Origin: Aedoeadaptatus ivorii | Lineage (GTDB): Bacteria > Bacillota > Clostridia > Tissierellales > Peptoniphilaceae | Length of the DNA stretch: 64,000 bases | Assembly: GCF_900638585.1 (NCBI RefSeq) | Contig: NZ_LR134523.1 | Span: 522,001-586,000, forward strand | Direction of reading: 5' to 3' | Part shown: one piece after another, positions 1 to 8,820 of the stretch | Layout of the letters: each line of letters begins with the position of its first letter | How positions within the stretch are numbered: position 1 is the stretch's first letter | Program-made: the position numbers and the translations under genes | The notes under the pieces: model-generated | The model's database searches: none | The model's input: only the letters and a program-made list of their open reading frames with translations | Told to the model about the DNA's origin: nothing

Positions 1-509
1 TCGGCGAGGGCGTCAGAATTCGCGGCGCCTCGCGCGTATCGGACAGCGTGATCGGAGACGAGGTGGTGATCGACAATTCCGTCATCGAATCCTCCCAAGT
101 TGCGGCGCGCGTGACCATCGGGCCTTTTGCCCATCTGCGTCCGAATAGCGTATTGGAAGAAGACGTGCACATCGGCAATTTTGTCGAGGTCAAAAAATCC
201 CACATCGGCGTCGGCACCAAAGCGGGCCACCTCGCCTATATCGGCGACGGCGAAGTGGGAGAAGGGGTCAACATCGGCTGCGGGGTGATCTTCGCCAACT
301 ACAACGGCAAGGAAAAATTCAAGACCGTCGTGGGCGACCATGCCTTTATCGGCTCGAACTCGAATTTGGTGGCGCCGGTAGAAGTCGGCAAGGGCGCCTA
401 TGTCGCAGCGGGCAGTACGATTACGGAAGAAGTGGCGGACAACGCCCTGGCGGTTGCCCGAGACAGACAGAGAAACATTCCCGGCTGGGCCGAAAGAAAG
501 GATAAATAA
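1..509 (+). CDS. glmU: Bifunctional N-acetylglucosamine-1-phosphate uridyltransferase/acetyltransferase, C-terminal part (partial)
   Basis: The 5' end lies outside the window; the reading frame is open from base 3. What is visible is the left-handed beta-helix acetyltransferase domain, with hexapeptide repeats (VTIGPFAHLRP, VHIGNFVEVK, VNIGCGVIFANYNG) and the AHLAYIGD-like and IGSNSNLVAPV stretches typical of GlmU. This half acetylates glucosamine-1-phosphate; the missing N-terminal half would transfer UMP, giving UDP-GlcNAc for peptidoglycan. It ends one base before prs, the usual Firmicutes order. Identification is confident although the uridyltransferase half cannot be seen. Confidence 0.95.
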   Translation, partial: GEGVRIRGASRVSDSVIGDEVVIDNSVIESSQVAARVTIGPFAHLRPNSVLEEDVHIGNFVEVKKSHIGVGTKAGHLAYIGDGEVGEGVNIGCGVIFANYNGKEKFKTVVGDHAFIGSNSNLVAPVEVGKGAYVAAGSTITEEVADNALAVARDRQRNIPGWAERKDK

Positions 510-510
510 T

Positions 511-1467
511 ATGCACAATCACGGAGATATCGTAATTTTTTCCGGAAACTCCAATCCGGAATTGGTGGACAAAATCTGCAAGCTCCTCAAGATTCCCTTG
601 GGCGACTGCAATGTCAACCAATTCAGCGACGGAGAAATTTCCATCGACATTAAAGAATCCGTACGCGGCAAGGACGTATTCGTCATTCAGCCCACCTCGG
701 CGTCGGTAAACGACCACTTGATGGAACTTTTGATCCTGATCGACGCACTAAAGCGCGCCAGCGCCGGCCGGATCAATGCCGTGGTGCCCTATTACGGCTA
801 CGCCCGCCAAGACCGAAAGGTGCGCGCCCGCGAACCCATTACGGCGAAGCTCGTCGCCAATCTGATCGCCACCAGCGGCGCCAACCGCGTGGTCTGTATG
901 GACCTGCACGCCGGACAGATTCAGGGTTACTTCGACATTCCCGTGGACCACTTGACGGCCATTCCCTACTTAGCGGATTACTTTAACGAAAATATCGACG
1001 TATCCAATGTCGTCGCCGTAAGCCCCGACCTGGGCGGCGTGACCCGCACCCGAAACTTCGCCGAAAAATTGGGCAGCGCCCCCATTGCCATCATCGAAAA
1101 GCGCAGACCCAAGGCGAATGAGAGCGAAGTTATGAACGTCATCGGTTCTATCGAAGGCAAGGACTGCATCCTGGTCGACGACATCGCCGATACCGCCGGC
1201 ACCATGTGCAAGGCGGCGGAAGCGCTGAAGAAATACGGCGCGAAGAAAATCTACGGCTGTGCGAGCCACGGCGTGCTCTCCGGCCCCGCCATCGACCGCA
1301 TCAACAACTCCGTGATGGAAAAATTCGTGATCACCGACACCATCCACCTGCCGGAAGAAAAGCGATCCGAAAAGATCGACATCGTCAGCGTGGCGCCGAT
1401 CCTCGCGAGCGCCATTCAGCGGATTAACACCGACAATTCCATCAGCAAGATTTTTGACGAAGAATAA
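511..1467 (+). CDS. prs: Ribose-phosphate pyrophosphokinase (PRPP synthetase)
   Basis: Makes PRPP from ribose 5-phosphate and ATP for nucleotide, His and Trp synthesis. At 318 aa it has normal family length. Visible signatures are the catalytic flexible-loop KRRP motif, the metal/ribose segment DLHAGQIQGYFDIPVDHL and the PRPP-binding loop VDDIADTAGT. The frame is open further upstream into glmU, but the ATG at 511 gives the proper N-terminus (MHNHGDIVIFSGNSNP) and has an AGAAAGGA SD, so the longer version is rejected. Its TAA shares a base with the ATG of pth, so the two are probably translationally coupled. Confidence 0.97.
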   Translation: MHNHGDIVIFSGNSNPELVDKICKLLKIPLGDCNVNQFSDGEISIDIKESVRGKDVFVIQPTSASVNDHLMELLILIDALKRASAGRINAVVPYYGYARQDRKVRAREPITAKLVANLIATSGANRVVCMDLHAGQIQGYFDIPVDHLTAIPYLADYFNENIDVSNVVAVSPDLGGVTRTRNFAEKLGSAPIAIIEKRRPKANESEVMNVIGSIEGKDCILVDDIADTAGTMCKAAEALKKYGAKKIYGCASHGVLSGPAIDRINNSVMEKFVITDTIHLPEEKRSEKIDIVSVAPILASAIQRINTDNSISKIFDEE

Positions 1468-2027
1468 TGCTGATCGTCGGTTTGGGAAATCCCGGAGATC
1501 GCTACCGACACACCCGCCACAATGTCGGTTTTATGGCATTGGACGCCATTGCAGACCATCTGAATATCTCCGTCAATTCCATACGCTTTAAGGGGCTCTA
1601 CGGCGAGGGGCGCATACAGGGCAAAAAAGTGCGCCTGCTCAAGCCGAGCACCTATATGAACGAAAGCGGACAATCCGTCAGGGAATGTATGCACTATTTT
1701 AAGATCCCGCCGGAGGAGGTGCTGGTACTGGTCGACGACATCGACATCGAATTTGGCACCATCCGCATCCGAAAGTCCGGCAGTGCCGGCACCCACAACG
1801 GGTTAAAATCGATTATCTATCAAATACGATCCGATCAGTTCCCCCGGCTCAAGATCGCCGTCGGCAAAAAGAATCCCCATATGGATCTCGCCGACTTCGT
1901 CCTCTCCGGTTTTTCCAAAGACGAGATTCCGGTGATGGAGGAGACGGTGGAAAAGGCAAAGCGCGCGGCCATCGCCTGGACGATTGACGGCGTCGACAGC
2001 GCCATGAATATGTGGAACGGAAAATAA
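1467..2027 (+). CDS. pth: Peptidyl-tRNA hydrolase
   Basis: Releases peptide from prematurely dropped peptidyl-tRNA. The 186-aa protein starts MLIVGLGNPG and has the catalytic-His segment TRHNVGFMALD, the substrate-binding KPSTYMNESG and the VLVDDIDIEFG and SGSAGTHNGLKS motifs, all canonical. The start overlaps the prs stop by one base (TAATG). The gene is followed directly by an intrinsic terminator before mfd. Confidence 0.97.
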   Translation: MLIVGLGNPGDRYRHTRHNVGFMALDAIADHLNISVNSIRFKGLYGEGRIQGKKVRLLKPSTYMNESGQSVRECMHYFKIPPEEVLVLVDDIDIEFGTIRIRKSGSAGTHNGLKSIIYQIRSDQFPRLKIAVGKKNPHMDLADFVLSGFSKDEIPVMEETVEKAKRAAIAWTIDGVDSAMNMWNGK

Positions 2028-2057
2028 AAAGCAGCCCAAGATTTTGGGCTGCTTTTT
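2026..2057 (+). terminator. Intrinsic terminator after pth, abutting the mfd ribosome binding site
   Basis: Near-perfect hairpin (AAAAAGCAGCCCAA / TTGGGCTGCTTTTT) with a four-base loop. Its 5' arm includes the last base pair of the pth stop codon and its T-run ends one base before the AGGAGG of mfd. See the related finding. Confidence 0.85.
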
Positions 2058-2067
2058 AGGAGGAAAT

Positions 2068-5000
2068 ATGTCCGATCTTTATAAAGCATTACTCAATCAG
2101 GACCACGCCTTTCAAGAAATCCTCGGCGGCCTCAAAGAAGGGGAGACACCCGTGGGCGCCTTTGGGTTGCCGGGGCAGGTGATCCCCCTATGCGCCGAGA
2201 CCGTGCGCGCCGCTTTGGACCGCCCGGTTTTAATCGTAACCCACGACCCGGTGCGGGCCAAAAAGCTCGCCGAAGACTTGAGCTATTACGCCGAGGGCGG
2301 CGTGTATAATCTCTCGGCCCGGGAGTTGTTTTTCTTTCATCGGGACGCCGGCAGTAACGATTTATTGATCGAACGGCTCCGCGCCCTGCACGGCATGGTA
2401 ACCGGGCGGGCGAAAATCGTGGTGACCACTTTAGAGGCGATGGCGGGGATTTTTCTTTCGCCCGAAACCATGCGGGCGGGAATTTTTACCGTGGAGAGGG
2501 GCGATGTCGTTGAGATCGACGCCTTGTCCGAAAAGCTCTTGCGCGCGGGCTATACGCGGGTCGATTTTGTCGAAGGCATGGGGCAGTTTTCGGTGCGCGG
2601 CGGCATCGTTGACATCTACGGGCCCGAGCCCTATCCGTACCGAATCGAGCTCTTCGACGTGGAGGCGGACTCGATCCGCCGGTTCGACCCTAATACCCAG
2701 CGTTCCATCGAGAATCTGGAGCGAGCGGAGATCTTTCCCGTCCGCGACATTCTGCCCGATGCGGCGCTGTCGGAAGAGATCGCCGATGCCATGGAGCGGG
2801 ATCTTGCCAGTGCCAAAAAACTCACGCGGGTGAGTTACGACCGGGCGCGGGAAAAATATTTGCCCTATATCGAAAAACTTCGCAGCGGCGAGACGATCTT
2901 TAATACGGACCTCTTGCTGCCCTATATTCCCGAAGAAAAGCGCGCGAGCATCAGCGAATACTTTTTTGCCCCGCCGGTGGTGATGATCGACGAGCCCCGG
3001 CGGATGGACGAGATTTCCGAAAAGCAGGCGCAGGCACTGGTAGAGACCATGACGGACCTCGCCGATGCCGGGGAGCTTTTGGAGACGCATTTACACATTC
3101 AACTGGACTACGCCGATGTAAAAGAACATTTGCGGTCCTATGATACGGTGGTATTCAGCAATATCGTGCGGAGTTTTCCTGAGTACCCCTTAAAGCGGAT
3201 TGCGAATTTTCGCGTAAAGACCGTCACCAGTTTCGGCGGCAGGCTTCGCTATTTTCGCGAAGAGATTCGCCGGTATCTCGACAGAAACTACACGGTGGTG
3301 CTCTTGGGCGGCACCGAGGAAAAGACGGAGCGGCTCCGAGAAACCCTCGAAGAGATGGACTTTCCCGTTACCCGAAAAAAAGACGAATTTACGGCGGGAA
3401 TCATTCAACTCGACGTGGGACATGTGCACGGGGGCTTCGAATTCGAAGAGCAGCGCTTCGTCTTATTGAATTCCACCGAGATCTTCGGCGACTTTCAAAA
3501 GCGAAAGCGCAAAAAAAAGAAGCGCCGCGCCTTTGACCCGGGCACCTTTCAGGTGGGGGATTATGTGGTCCACGAGATGCACGGAATCGGCCGCTTTTTG
3601 GGCACGACCAATTTGGAGGTTCAGGGCGTAAGCCGCGATTATATTTCGCTGCAGTACTCCGGCGGCGACAAGTTGTTTTTGCCCATGGATCAGATGTCTT
3701 TGGTGCACCCCTATATCGCGAGCGACGATGCGCCGCCCAAGATAAACCGCCTCAACACCCAGACCTGGAAGCGCACCAAGGCAAAGGCGAAGCGCAGCGT
3801 AGAGGAGATGGCGGAGGATCTGATCCGCCTCTATGCCAAGCGCGAAAACGTAAAGGGACACGCCTTTCGAGAAGATACGCCCTGGCAAAAGGAGTTCGAA
3901 GACGCCTTTCGCTACGAGGAGACTGACGGGCAGCTGAGCGCCATCGCGCAGATCAAAGAGGATATGGAAGAAGAGACGCCCATGGACCGCCTGCTCTGTG
4001 CCGACGTGGGATACGGAAAGACCGAGGTGGCGCTGCGAGCGGCCTTTAAGGCGATTATGGACGGAAAGCAGGTGGCATTTTTGGTGCCCACCACCATCCT
4101 CGCCCAGCAGCACTACAACACCATGCGCGAGCGGTTTTCGGATTTCCCCGTCGACATCGCCCTGCTTTCGCGCTTTCGGAGCAAAAAAGAGCAGGCGCGC
4201 GATCTCGAGGGGTTGCGGATCGGCTCGAAGGACATCGTCGTCGGCACCCACCGTATCCTTTCGAAAGACGTGGTATTTAAGAATCTCGGGCTCTTAATTA
4301 TCGACGAGGAGCAGCGCTTTGGCGTACGCCACAAGGAAAAATTGAAGCTCTTAAAGGAAAATGTGGATACCTTGACGCTCACCGCGACGCCGATACCCAG
4401 AACGCTTCAGATGTCTATGGCGGGCATCCGCGATATGTCGGTGATCGACGAGCCGCCGGAGGAGCGCTTTCCGGTGCAGACCTATGTGGTGGAATACAAC
4501 GACATTATGATTCGCGAAGCGATCCTCAAGGAGATCGAGCGGGGCGGGCAGGTCTATTTCGTCTACAATCGGGTACAGTCGATGGAAAAGATGCTCGCCG
4601 ATTTGATGGACCTGGTGCCCGAGGCGACCTTTGCCATGGCGAACGGCCAGATGAGCGAGCGGGAGCTGGAAGATACTATGCTCCGCTTTGTGGAACGGGA
4701 GGTCGACGTCCTCTTGTGCTCCACCATTATCGAAACGGGAATGGACGTCGCCAATGCCAATACCATGATCGTGTGGGAGGCGAACCGACTGGGCCTTTCG
4801 CAGCTCTATCAGCTGCGGGGCCGCATCGGCCGCAGCAGCCGCATCGCCTACGCCTATTTCACCTATCGTAGGGACGCGAGCATCTCTGAAATCGCCGAAA
4901 AGCGCCTGGGCGCCATACGGGAATTTACCGAATTCGGCAGCGGCTATAAGATTGCCATGCGGGATTTGGAGATTCGCGGTTCGGGCAATATTTTGGGCGA

Positions 5001-5556
5001 GAGCCAGCACGGGCATATGAACGCCATCGGCTACGATTTGTATATCAAATTTCTCAGGCAGGCGGTGGACAAGGCCAAGGGAAAAGAAGACGCCGAAGAG
5101 ACCGAGACCACTCTCGATGTCCTGATCGACGCCTATATCCCCAAGCACTATATTCGCGACGAGGCGCAGCGCATGGAGATGTATCGAAAGATCGCCATGG
5201 TCACCGACGAGGAGGAAGAGGCGGATGTGATCGACGAACTCATCGACCGCTTTTCCGATCCGCCGAAGCCGGTATTGCAGCTGATCCTCCTCTCGAAGAT
5301 CCGCCACAAGGCGGCGCGGCTGAAAGTCGAGTCGGTGACGCAGAAAAAAGACGAATATATCTTCCAATTCGTGCCGGGCTATGAACTGCCCCTTTCTCTG
5401 CTCAACGAACTCACCAGCGTCTTCGGAAAACGGCTCGTGTTTTCCCTTTCCGACCCGGCTTCCATTGCCCTTACGCCGGCGGAGGATGCGTTGGCGGAGC
5501 TGGAGCGGGTTTTGGATATGCTGAAATTACACAATTCCCACACACGCAAGGACTGA
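2068..5556 (+). CDS. mfd: Transcription-repair coupling factor Mfd
   Basis: ATP-dependent translocase that displaces stalled RNA polymerase and recruits UvrA. Length of 1162 aa is normal. Domains in order: N-terminal UvrB-like UvrA-binding region; CarD/RID RNA-polymerase interaction domain around residues 490-560 (FQVGDYVVHEMHGIGRF); SF2 helicase with Walker A (DVGYGKTE, about 645-653), DEEQ box, TATPIPRTL and motif VI region QLRGRIGRSS; and C-terminal TRCF domain. The frame opens earlier at a TTG within the preceding terminator, but ATG 2068 with AGGAGG at 2058-2063 is clearly the start. Confidence 0.97.
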   Translation: MSDLYKALLNQDHAFQEILGGLKEGETPVGAFGLPGQVIPLCAETVRAALDRPVLIVTHDPVRAKKLAEDLSYYAEGGVYNLSARELFFFHRDAGSNDLLIERLRALHGMVTGRAKIVVTTLEAMAGIFLSPETMRAGIFTVERGDVVEIDALSEKLLRAGYTRVDFVEGMGQFSVRGGIVDIYGPEPYPYRIELFDVEADSIRRFDPNTQRSIENLERAEIFPVRDILPDAALSEEIADAMERDLASAKKLTRVSYDRAREKYLPYIEKLRSGETIFNTDLLLPYIPEEKRASISEYFFAPPVVMIDEPRRMDEISEKQAQALVETMTDLADAGELLETHLHIQLDYADVKEHLRSYDTVVFSNIVRSFPEYPLKRIANFRVKTVTSFGGRLRYFREEIRRYLDRNYTVVLLGGTEEKTERLRETLEEMDFPVTRKKDEFTAGIIQLDVGHVHGGFEFEEQRFVLLNSTEIFGDFQKRKRKKKKRRAFDPGTFQVGDYVVHEMHGIGRFLGTTNLEVQGVSRDYISLQYSGGDKLFLPMDQMSLVHPYIASDDAPPKINRLNTQTWKRTKAKAKRSVEEMAEDLIRLYAKRENVKGHAFREDTPWQKEFEDAFRYEETDGQLSAIAQIKEDMEEETPMDRLLCADVGYGKTEVALRAAFKAIMDGKQVAFLVPTTILAQQHYNTMRERFSDFPVDIALLSRFRSKKEQARDLEGLRIGSKDIVVGTHRILSKDVVFKNLGLLIIDEEQRFGVRHKEKLKLLKENVDTLTLTATPIPRTLQMSMAGIRDMSVIDEPPEERFPVQTYVVEYNDIMIREAILKEIERGGQVYFVYNRVQSMEKMLADLMDLVPEATFAMANGQMSERELEDTMLRFVEREVDVLLCSTIIETGMDVANANTMIVWEANRLGLSQLYQLRGRIGRSSRIAYAYFTYRRDASISEIAEKRLGAIREFTEFGSGYKIAMRDLEIRGSGNILGESQHGHMNAIGYDLYIKFLRQAVDKAKGKEDAEETETTLDVLIDAYIPKHYIRDEAQRMEMYRKIAMVTDEEEEADVIDELIDRFSDPPKPVLQLILLSKIRHKAARLKVESVTQKKDEYIFQFVPGYELPLSLLNELTSVFGKRLVFSLSDPASIALTPAEDALAELERVLDMLKLHNSHTRKD

Positions 5557-5560
5557 GGAA

Positions 5561-5570
5561 TTGTTATAAT
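5561..5570 (+). promoter_or_regulatory. Probable extended -10 promoter for prsA
   Basis: TGtTATAAT with the hexamer at 5565-5570 lies just after the mfd stop; no good -35 is visible, fitting an extended -10 promoter. Confidence 0.5.
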
Positions 5571-5604
5571 GGAAAAAAACCGAGAGTCAAAAGAAAGGAA
5601 AACT

Positions 5605-6753
5605 ATGAAAATAAAAAACAAATTCGTAAAGATCGCCGTCCTCTCTACGGCCTTTGCCCTGGCGCTTACCGGCTGCAGCAGCAAGGATCCGAATCTCGCC
5701 GCCACGGTCAACGGCAAGGAGATTGCCAAAGAGGAATACGTACAGGAATATAAGCTCGCCGCCGAACAGGCCATGGCGCAATACGGCGACGACTTCTTAA
5801 CCCAAGAGGGCCTCGATGGGTCGGGCAAAAAAATGGGCGAAGTCCTGCGTGAAAACACCCTGAAGGGCCTGATCCAAATGGAAATCTTGAAGCAGGAAGC
5901 CGCCAAGGAAAAGATCGAGGTCACCGACGAAGAAGTGGACCAAAACATCTCGCAAATGGCCGAAATGTACGGCGGAAAAGAAGCCCTCGATGCGGCGCTG
6001 GAAGAACAGAATCTGACGATGGATACGCTGAAGGAATACACACAAAGAAATCTCCTGATGCAAAAATACACCGAAAAGAAGATGAAGGATCTCGAGCCCA
6101 CCGACGAAGAGATCCAAAAGCACTACGATCAGAACAAGGATAAGTTCAACACCGTAGAGGCGAGCCATATCCTGGTTGAAAAGAAGGAAGAAGCAGAGGC
6201 CATTAAAAAGCAATTGGACGAAGGCGGCGACTTTGCGGCCATCGCCAAGGAAAAGAGCAAGGATCCCGGTTCCGCGGAAAAAGGCGGAAGCCTCGGCACC
6301 TTTTCCAAGGGGCAGATGGTCAAGGAATTCGACGAGAAGGTATTTTCTATGAAGCCCGGCGAAATCAGCGATCCCGTAAAGACCCAATACGGTTACCACA
6401 TCATCAAGCTCGACAAGATCAACGACGATTTCAAGAGCGTAAAGGATGCGGTAAAGAGCGATTTGGTACAGACGAAATTCCAAAACTATATGCAAGATCT
6501 CGAAAAAAAGGCCAAGGTAAAGCGCATCGTCGACACCTCTGAAGAAATTTCCGTAGAGGCGCCCAAGAAGGCGAATGCCGACACAAAAGCGGACGGCGAC
6601 AAAAAAGCCGATACGAAAAACACGGCGGAGAACAAACAGACGGATGCCGCCGATACGAAGAAATCCGACACAAAAACAACCGATGCCAAAGCGGAACAGA
6701 GCGACAAAAAGGCCGCCGATACGACCGCCGATGCAAAGGACGAACAAGAATAA
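5605..6753 (+). CDS. prsA: PrsA-like lipoprotein foldase (parvulin-type peptidyl-prolyl isomerase)
   Basis: Extracytoplasmic chaperone that folds secreted proteins at the outer face of the membrane. The start at ATG 5605 (SD AAAGGAA) gives a lipoprotein signal peptide: basic MKIKNKFVK, hydrophobic core, lipobox LTGC. An N-terminal SurA-like helical domain is followed by a PPIC rotamase domain at about residues 185-280 (ASHILVEK, GGSLGTFSKGQMV, YGYHIIKL). The last 65 or so residues are a low-complexity tail rich in Lys, Asp, Thr and Ala, probably a disordered wall-spanning or tethering segment. An upstream ATG at 5569 would spoil the signal peptide. It occupies the place between mfd and mazG where spore-formers carry spoVT and spoVB-type genes. 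Confidence 0.9.
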   Translation: MKIKNKFVKIAVLSTAFALALTGCSSKDPNLAATVNGKEIAKEEYVQEYKLAAEQAMAQYGDDFLTQEGLDGSGKKMGEVLRENTLKGLIQMEILKQEAAKEKIEVTDEEVDQNISQMAEMYGGKEALDAALEEQNLTMDTLKEYTQRNLLMQKYTEKKMKDLEPTDEEIQKHYDQNKDKFNTVEASHILVEKKEEAEAIKKQLDEGGDFAAIAKEKSKDPGSAEKGGSLGTFSKGQMVKEFDEKVFSMKPGEISDPVKTQYGYHIIKLDKINDDFKSVKDAVKSDLVQTKFQNYMQDLEKKAKVKRIVDTSEEISVEAPKKANADTKADGDKKADTKNTAENKQTDAADTKKSDTKTTDAKAEQSDKKAADTTADAKDEQE

Positions 6754-6758
6754 TGAAG

Positions 6759-6780
6759 AAAGCGCCCGGTGCGCTTTTTT
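6759..6780 (+). terminator. Intrinsic terminator after prsA
   Basis: AAGCGC / GCGCTT hairpin with a five-base loop followed by a run of six T. Confidence 0.75.
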
Positions 6781-6856
6781 CTTTGTCGAGACGAAAAGAG
6801 CGAGACATAAGATACCGCACAAACGGCTGAAAACGGGCGGAAATGTCCGATTTTAC

Positions 6857-6885
6857 TAGACAAAGACTATCGAGGATAGTACAAT
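6857..6885 (+). promoter_or_regulatory. Sigma-A promoter upstream of mazG
   Basis: TAGACA (6857-6862), 17-bp spacer, TACAAT (6880-6885); the SD AAAGGAGG of mazG follows. It lies downstream of the prsA terminator, so mazG-hup starts a new transcript. Confidence 0.7.
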
Positions 6886-6908
6886 ACATTAGGTAAAAGG
6901 AGGACGGA

Positions 6909-8198
6909 ATGGGAAATATACGAATTGTCGGCCTCGGTCCCTCCGACGGATCGGATTTGACGGCCAAAGCGATCGAAGCGATTTCGGACGATTCCGAAAA
7001 GTTTCTGAGAACGGATCGTCACGATACCGTGTCGTATTTTCGCGCTCGCTCCATACCTTATACGAGCTATGACTACTTATACGAGACTATGGACGATTTC
7101 GACGCGATCTACCGCGCCATCGCGGACGATCTGTTGGAGAAATCGAAGACTCGTAGGATTAGCTATTTTGTTCCCGGCCATCCGATGATCGCGGAAAAGA
7201 CTGTCACCTATCTATTGGCGGCGGATCCCGAAATCGAGATCGTGGACGGCTTGAGTTTTCTCGAGCCCGTCTTGCGCCTGGTAGGCCGGGACCCGGTAAA
7301 GGGTTTGAAGGTCGTCGACGGAGACGACTTTTCGGATTTGGACCTGGACGTGCACACGGACACGATTCTCACCCAGGTCTACAATCGGCGCATTGTCTCG
7401 GAGGTAAAGTTAGCCCTGGCAAATTTGTACGGGGACACCCACGAGGTATACGTCTTGTCCCACGCGGGGAATCCGAAGAAGGAATTCGTCGAACGAAGAC
7501 CGGTATATACGCTGGATCGTTACGACGATTACGGCCATGAGACGAGCCTATACGTGCCCTGCACGGACCGCGTGAATGCGCTGAGAGATCTGATCGAATT
7601 GGTGCGCACGCTCCGGGGGCCCGAGGGCTGTCCGTGGGACCGCAAGCAAACCCATAAAACGATGAAAGCCAATCTTCTGGAAGAGGCCTACGAAGCTGCC
7701 TATGCTGTCGAATGCGACGATTACGCGGCTTTGGAGGAAGAACTGGGAGATGTCTTATTTCAAGTGGTCTTCCACGCGGAACTCGCGGCGAGCGAAGGGG
7801 ACTTTACCCTAAGCGACAGCATACAGCGCGTCGTAGAGAAGCTCGTGGATAGACACCCCCATGTATTCGGTGGGGAAAAATGCGATTGGGAAGATAAAAA
7901 AGCCGAAGAAACGGGTAACTATCTACTGTCGCAACAGCTTCGCCATCTCGTCGGCTTGCCGGCGCTGATGCGAGGGCAAAAGATCGCAAGACGCATGAAG
8001 GATACCGATTTTCTCGCCGAATGTATCGACCAAACGGATGTGGACGACGAAAGCACCGAGCTCGGCCTGTCTCTTCTACGTACGGTAATCGCCGCAGAAG
8101 AGAAGGGGATCGACGCGGAATCGGCTTTGGCCGAGGTCCTATCGAAGCTCACGGAGCGCGTCGCCGCAAGAGAAGGCGAAGGGAAGAACAATCTTTAG
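6909..8198 (+). CDS. mazG: MazG family nucleotide pyrophosphohydrolase fused to an N-terminal tetrapyrrole methylase-like domain (YabN type)
   Basis: The 429-aa protein has an N-terminal SAM-dependent tetrapyrrole methylase fold (IRIVGLGPSDGSDLT, FVPGHPMIAEKT) and, from about residue 225, a MazG NTP pyrophosphohydrolase domain (LRGPEGCPWDRKQTH, metal-binding EEAYE and EELGD). MazG cleaves NTPs to NMP and PPi and is linked to housecleaning of aberrant nucleotides; what the methylase-like half does is not established. YabN of Bacillus has the same architecture and the same place in the mfd-divIC block. The SD of hup lies on the mazG stop, suggesting co-transcription. Confidence 0.92.
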   Translation: MGNIRIVGLGPSDGSDLTAKAIEAISDDSEKFLRTDRHDTVSYFRARSIPYTSYDYLYETMDDFDAIYRAIADDLLEKSKTRRISYFVPGHPMIAEKTVTYLLAADPEIEIVDGLSFLEPVLRLVGRDPVKGLKVVDGDDFSDLDLDVHTDTILTQVYNRRIVSEVKLALANLYGDTHEVYVLSHAGNPKKEFVERRPVYTLDRYDDYGHETSLYVPCTDRVNALRDLIELVRTLRGPEGCPWDRKQTHKTMKANLLEEAYEAAYAVECDDYAALEEELGDVLFQVVFHAELAASEGDFTLSDSIQRVVEKLVDRHPHVFGGEKCDWEDKKAEETGNYLLSQQLRHLVGLPALMRGQKIARRMKDTDFLAECIDQTDVDDESTELGLSLLRTVIAAEEKGIDAESALAEVLSKLTERVAAREGEGKNNL

Positions 8199-8207
8199 GA
8201 GGAAACA

Positions 8208-8486
8208 ATGAACAAATCTGAACTTATTTCCAGCATCGCTGAAAAGAGCAACTTATCCAAAAAAGACGCGGAAAACGCATTGAACGGCTTCTTGAGCACC
8301 ATCGAAGAAGCCCTCTCCAAGAGAGAAAAGGTGCAATTGGTCGGCTTCGGTACCTTTGAAGTGCGCGACCGCAAGGCACGGGAAGGCAGAAACCCCAGAA
8401 ATCCTGAAGAAGTTATTAAGATTCCCGCTTCCCAGGCTCCCGTATTCCGCGCCGGAAAAGCGCTGAAAGAATCCGTCAATAAATAA
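8208..8486 (+). CDS. hup: HU family DNA-binding protein
   Basis: The 92-aa nucleoid protein carries the full HU signature: MNKSELISSIAEKS, GFGTFEVRDRKAREGRNPRN and the C-terminal PVFRAGKALKESV. It bends DNA as a dimer. The SD TAGGAGGAAAC overlaps the end of mazG, nine bases upstream, and a strong terminator follows, so it is the last efficiently transcribed gene of the mazG-hup unit. Confidence 0.97.
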   Translation: MNKSELISSIAEKSNLSKKDAENALNGFLSTIEEALSKREKVQLVGFGTFEVRDRKAREGRNPRNPEEVIKIPASQAPVFRAGKALKESVNK

Positions 8487-8488
8487 GA

Positions 8489-8513
8489 ACAGGGCTCCTA
8501 TGAGCCCTTTTTT
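8489..8513 (+). terminator. Intrinsic terminator after hup
   Basis: GGGCTC CTAT GAGCCC stem-loop followed by seven T. rqcP begins 14 bases further on, so its expression needs read-through or a promoter not recognised here. Confidence 0.8.
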
Positions 8514-8526
8514 TGCAGGTGAAATT

Positions 8527-8775
8527 ATGCGTATCGATAAATTTTTAAAAAATGCCAGGATTATTAAACGCCGTACGGTGGCCAAAGAGGCCTGCGACGG
8601 CGGTCGGGTCAAGATCAACGGCAAGACCGCCAAAGCGGGCGACGAAGTGGCCGTAGGCGATATTATAGAAGTACAATTCGGCAATCGCGGCCAAAAGTTG
8701 CGCGTACTGGATATTCGAGACAATGTGCAGAAAAAAGGAGCGGAAGCGCTCTACGAATTGATGGCGGACGATTGA
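8527..8775 (+). CDS. rqcP: S4-domain RNA-binding protein, RqcP (YabO/Hsp15-like)
   Basis: An 82-aa single S4 domain (MRIDKFLKNARIIKRRT, VKINGKTAKAGDEV) similar to RqcP, which binds 50S-peptidyl-tRNA complexes and works with RqcH in C-terminal alanine tailing during ribosome-associated quality control. ATG 8527 gives the standard N-terminus; the upstream in-frame extension runs into the hup terminator and is rejected. The SD (CAGGTG) is weak. Position between HU and divIC matches Bacillus yabO, whose yabP and yabQ neighbours are absent here. Confidence 0.9.
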   Translation: MRIDKFLKNARIIKRRTVAKEACDGGRVKINGKTAKAGDEVAVGDIIEVQFGNRGQKLRVLDIRDNVQKKGAEALYELMADD

Positions 8776-8800
8776 AAATATTGTGAAAACGTGCGATACT
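8772..8800 (+). promoter_or_regulatory. Possible promoter for divIC
   Basis: TTGAAA (8772-8777), 17-bp spacer, GATACT (8795-8800), with a second AT-rich TATACA at 8800-8805. Match is moderate. Confidence 0.4.
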
Positions 8801-8820
8801 ATACATGTCGAGGTGGTTAG

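Noticed and set aside
2431-5367. Several long minus-strand frames opposite mfd
   Set aside because: Composition-driven shadows with no SD or recognisable motif; mfd is certain.
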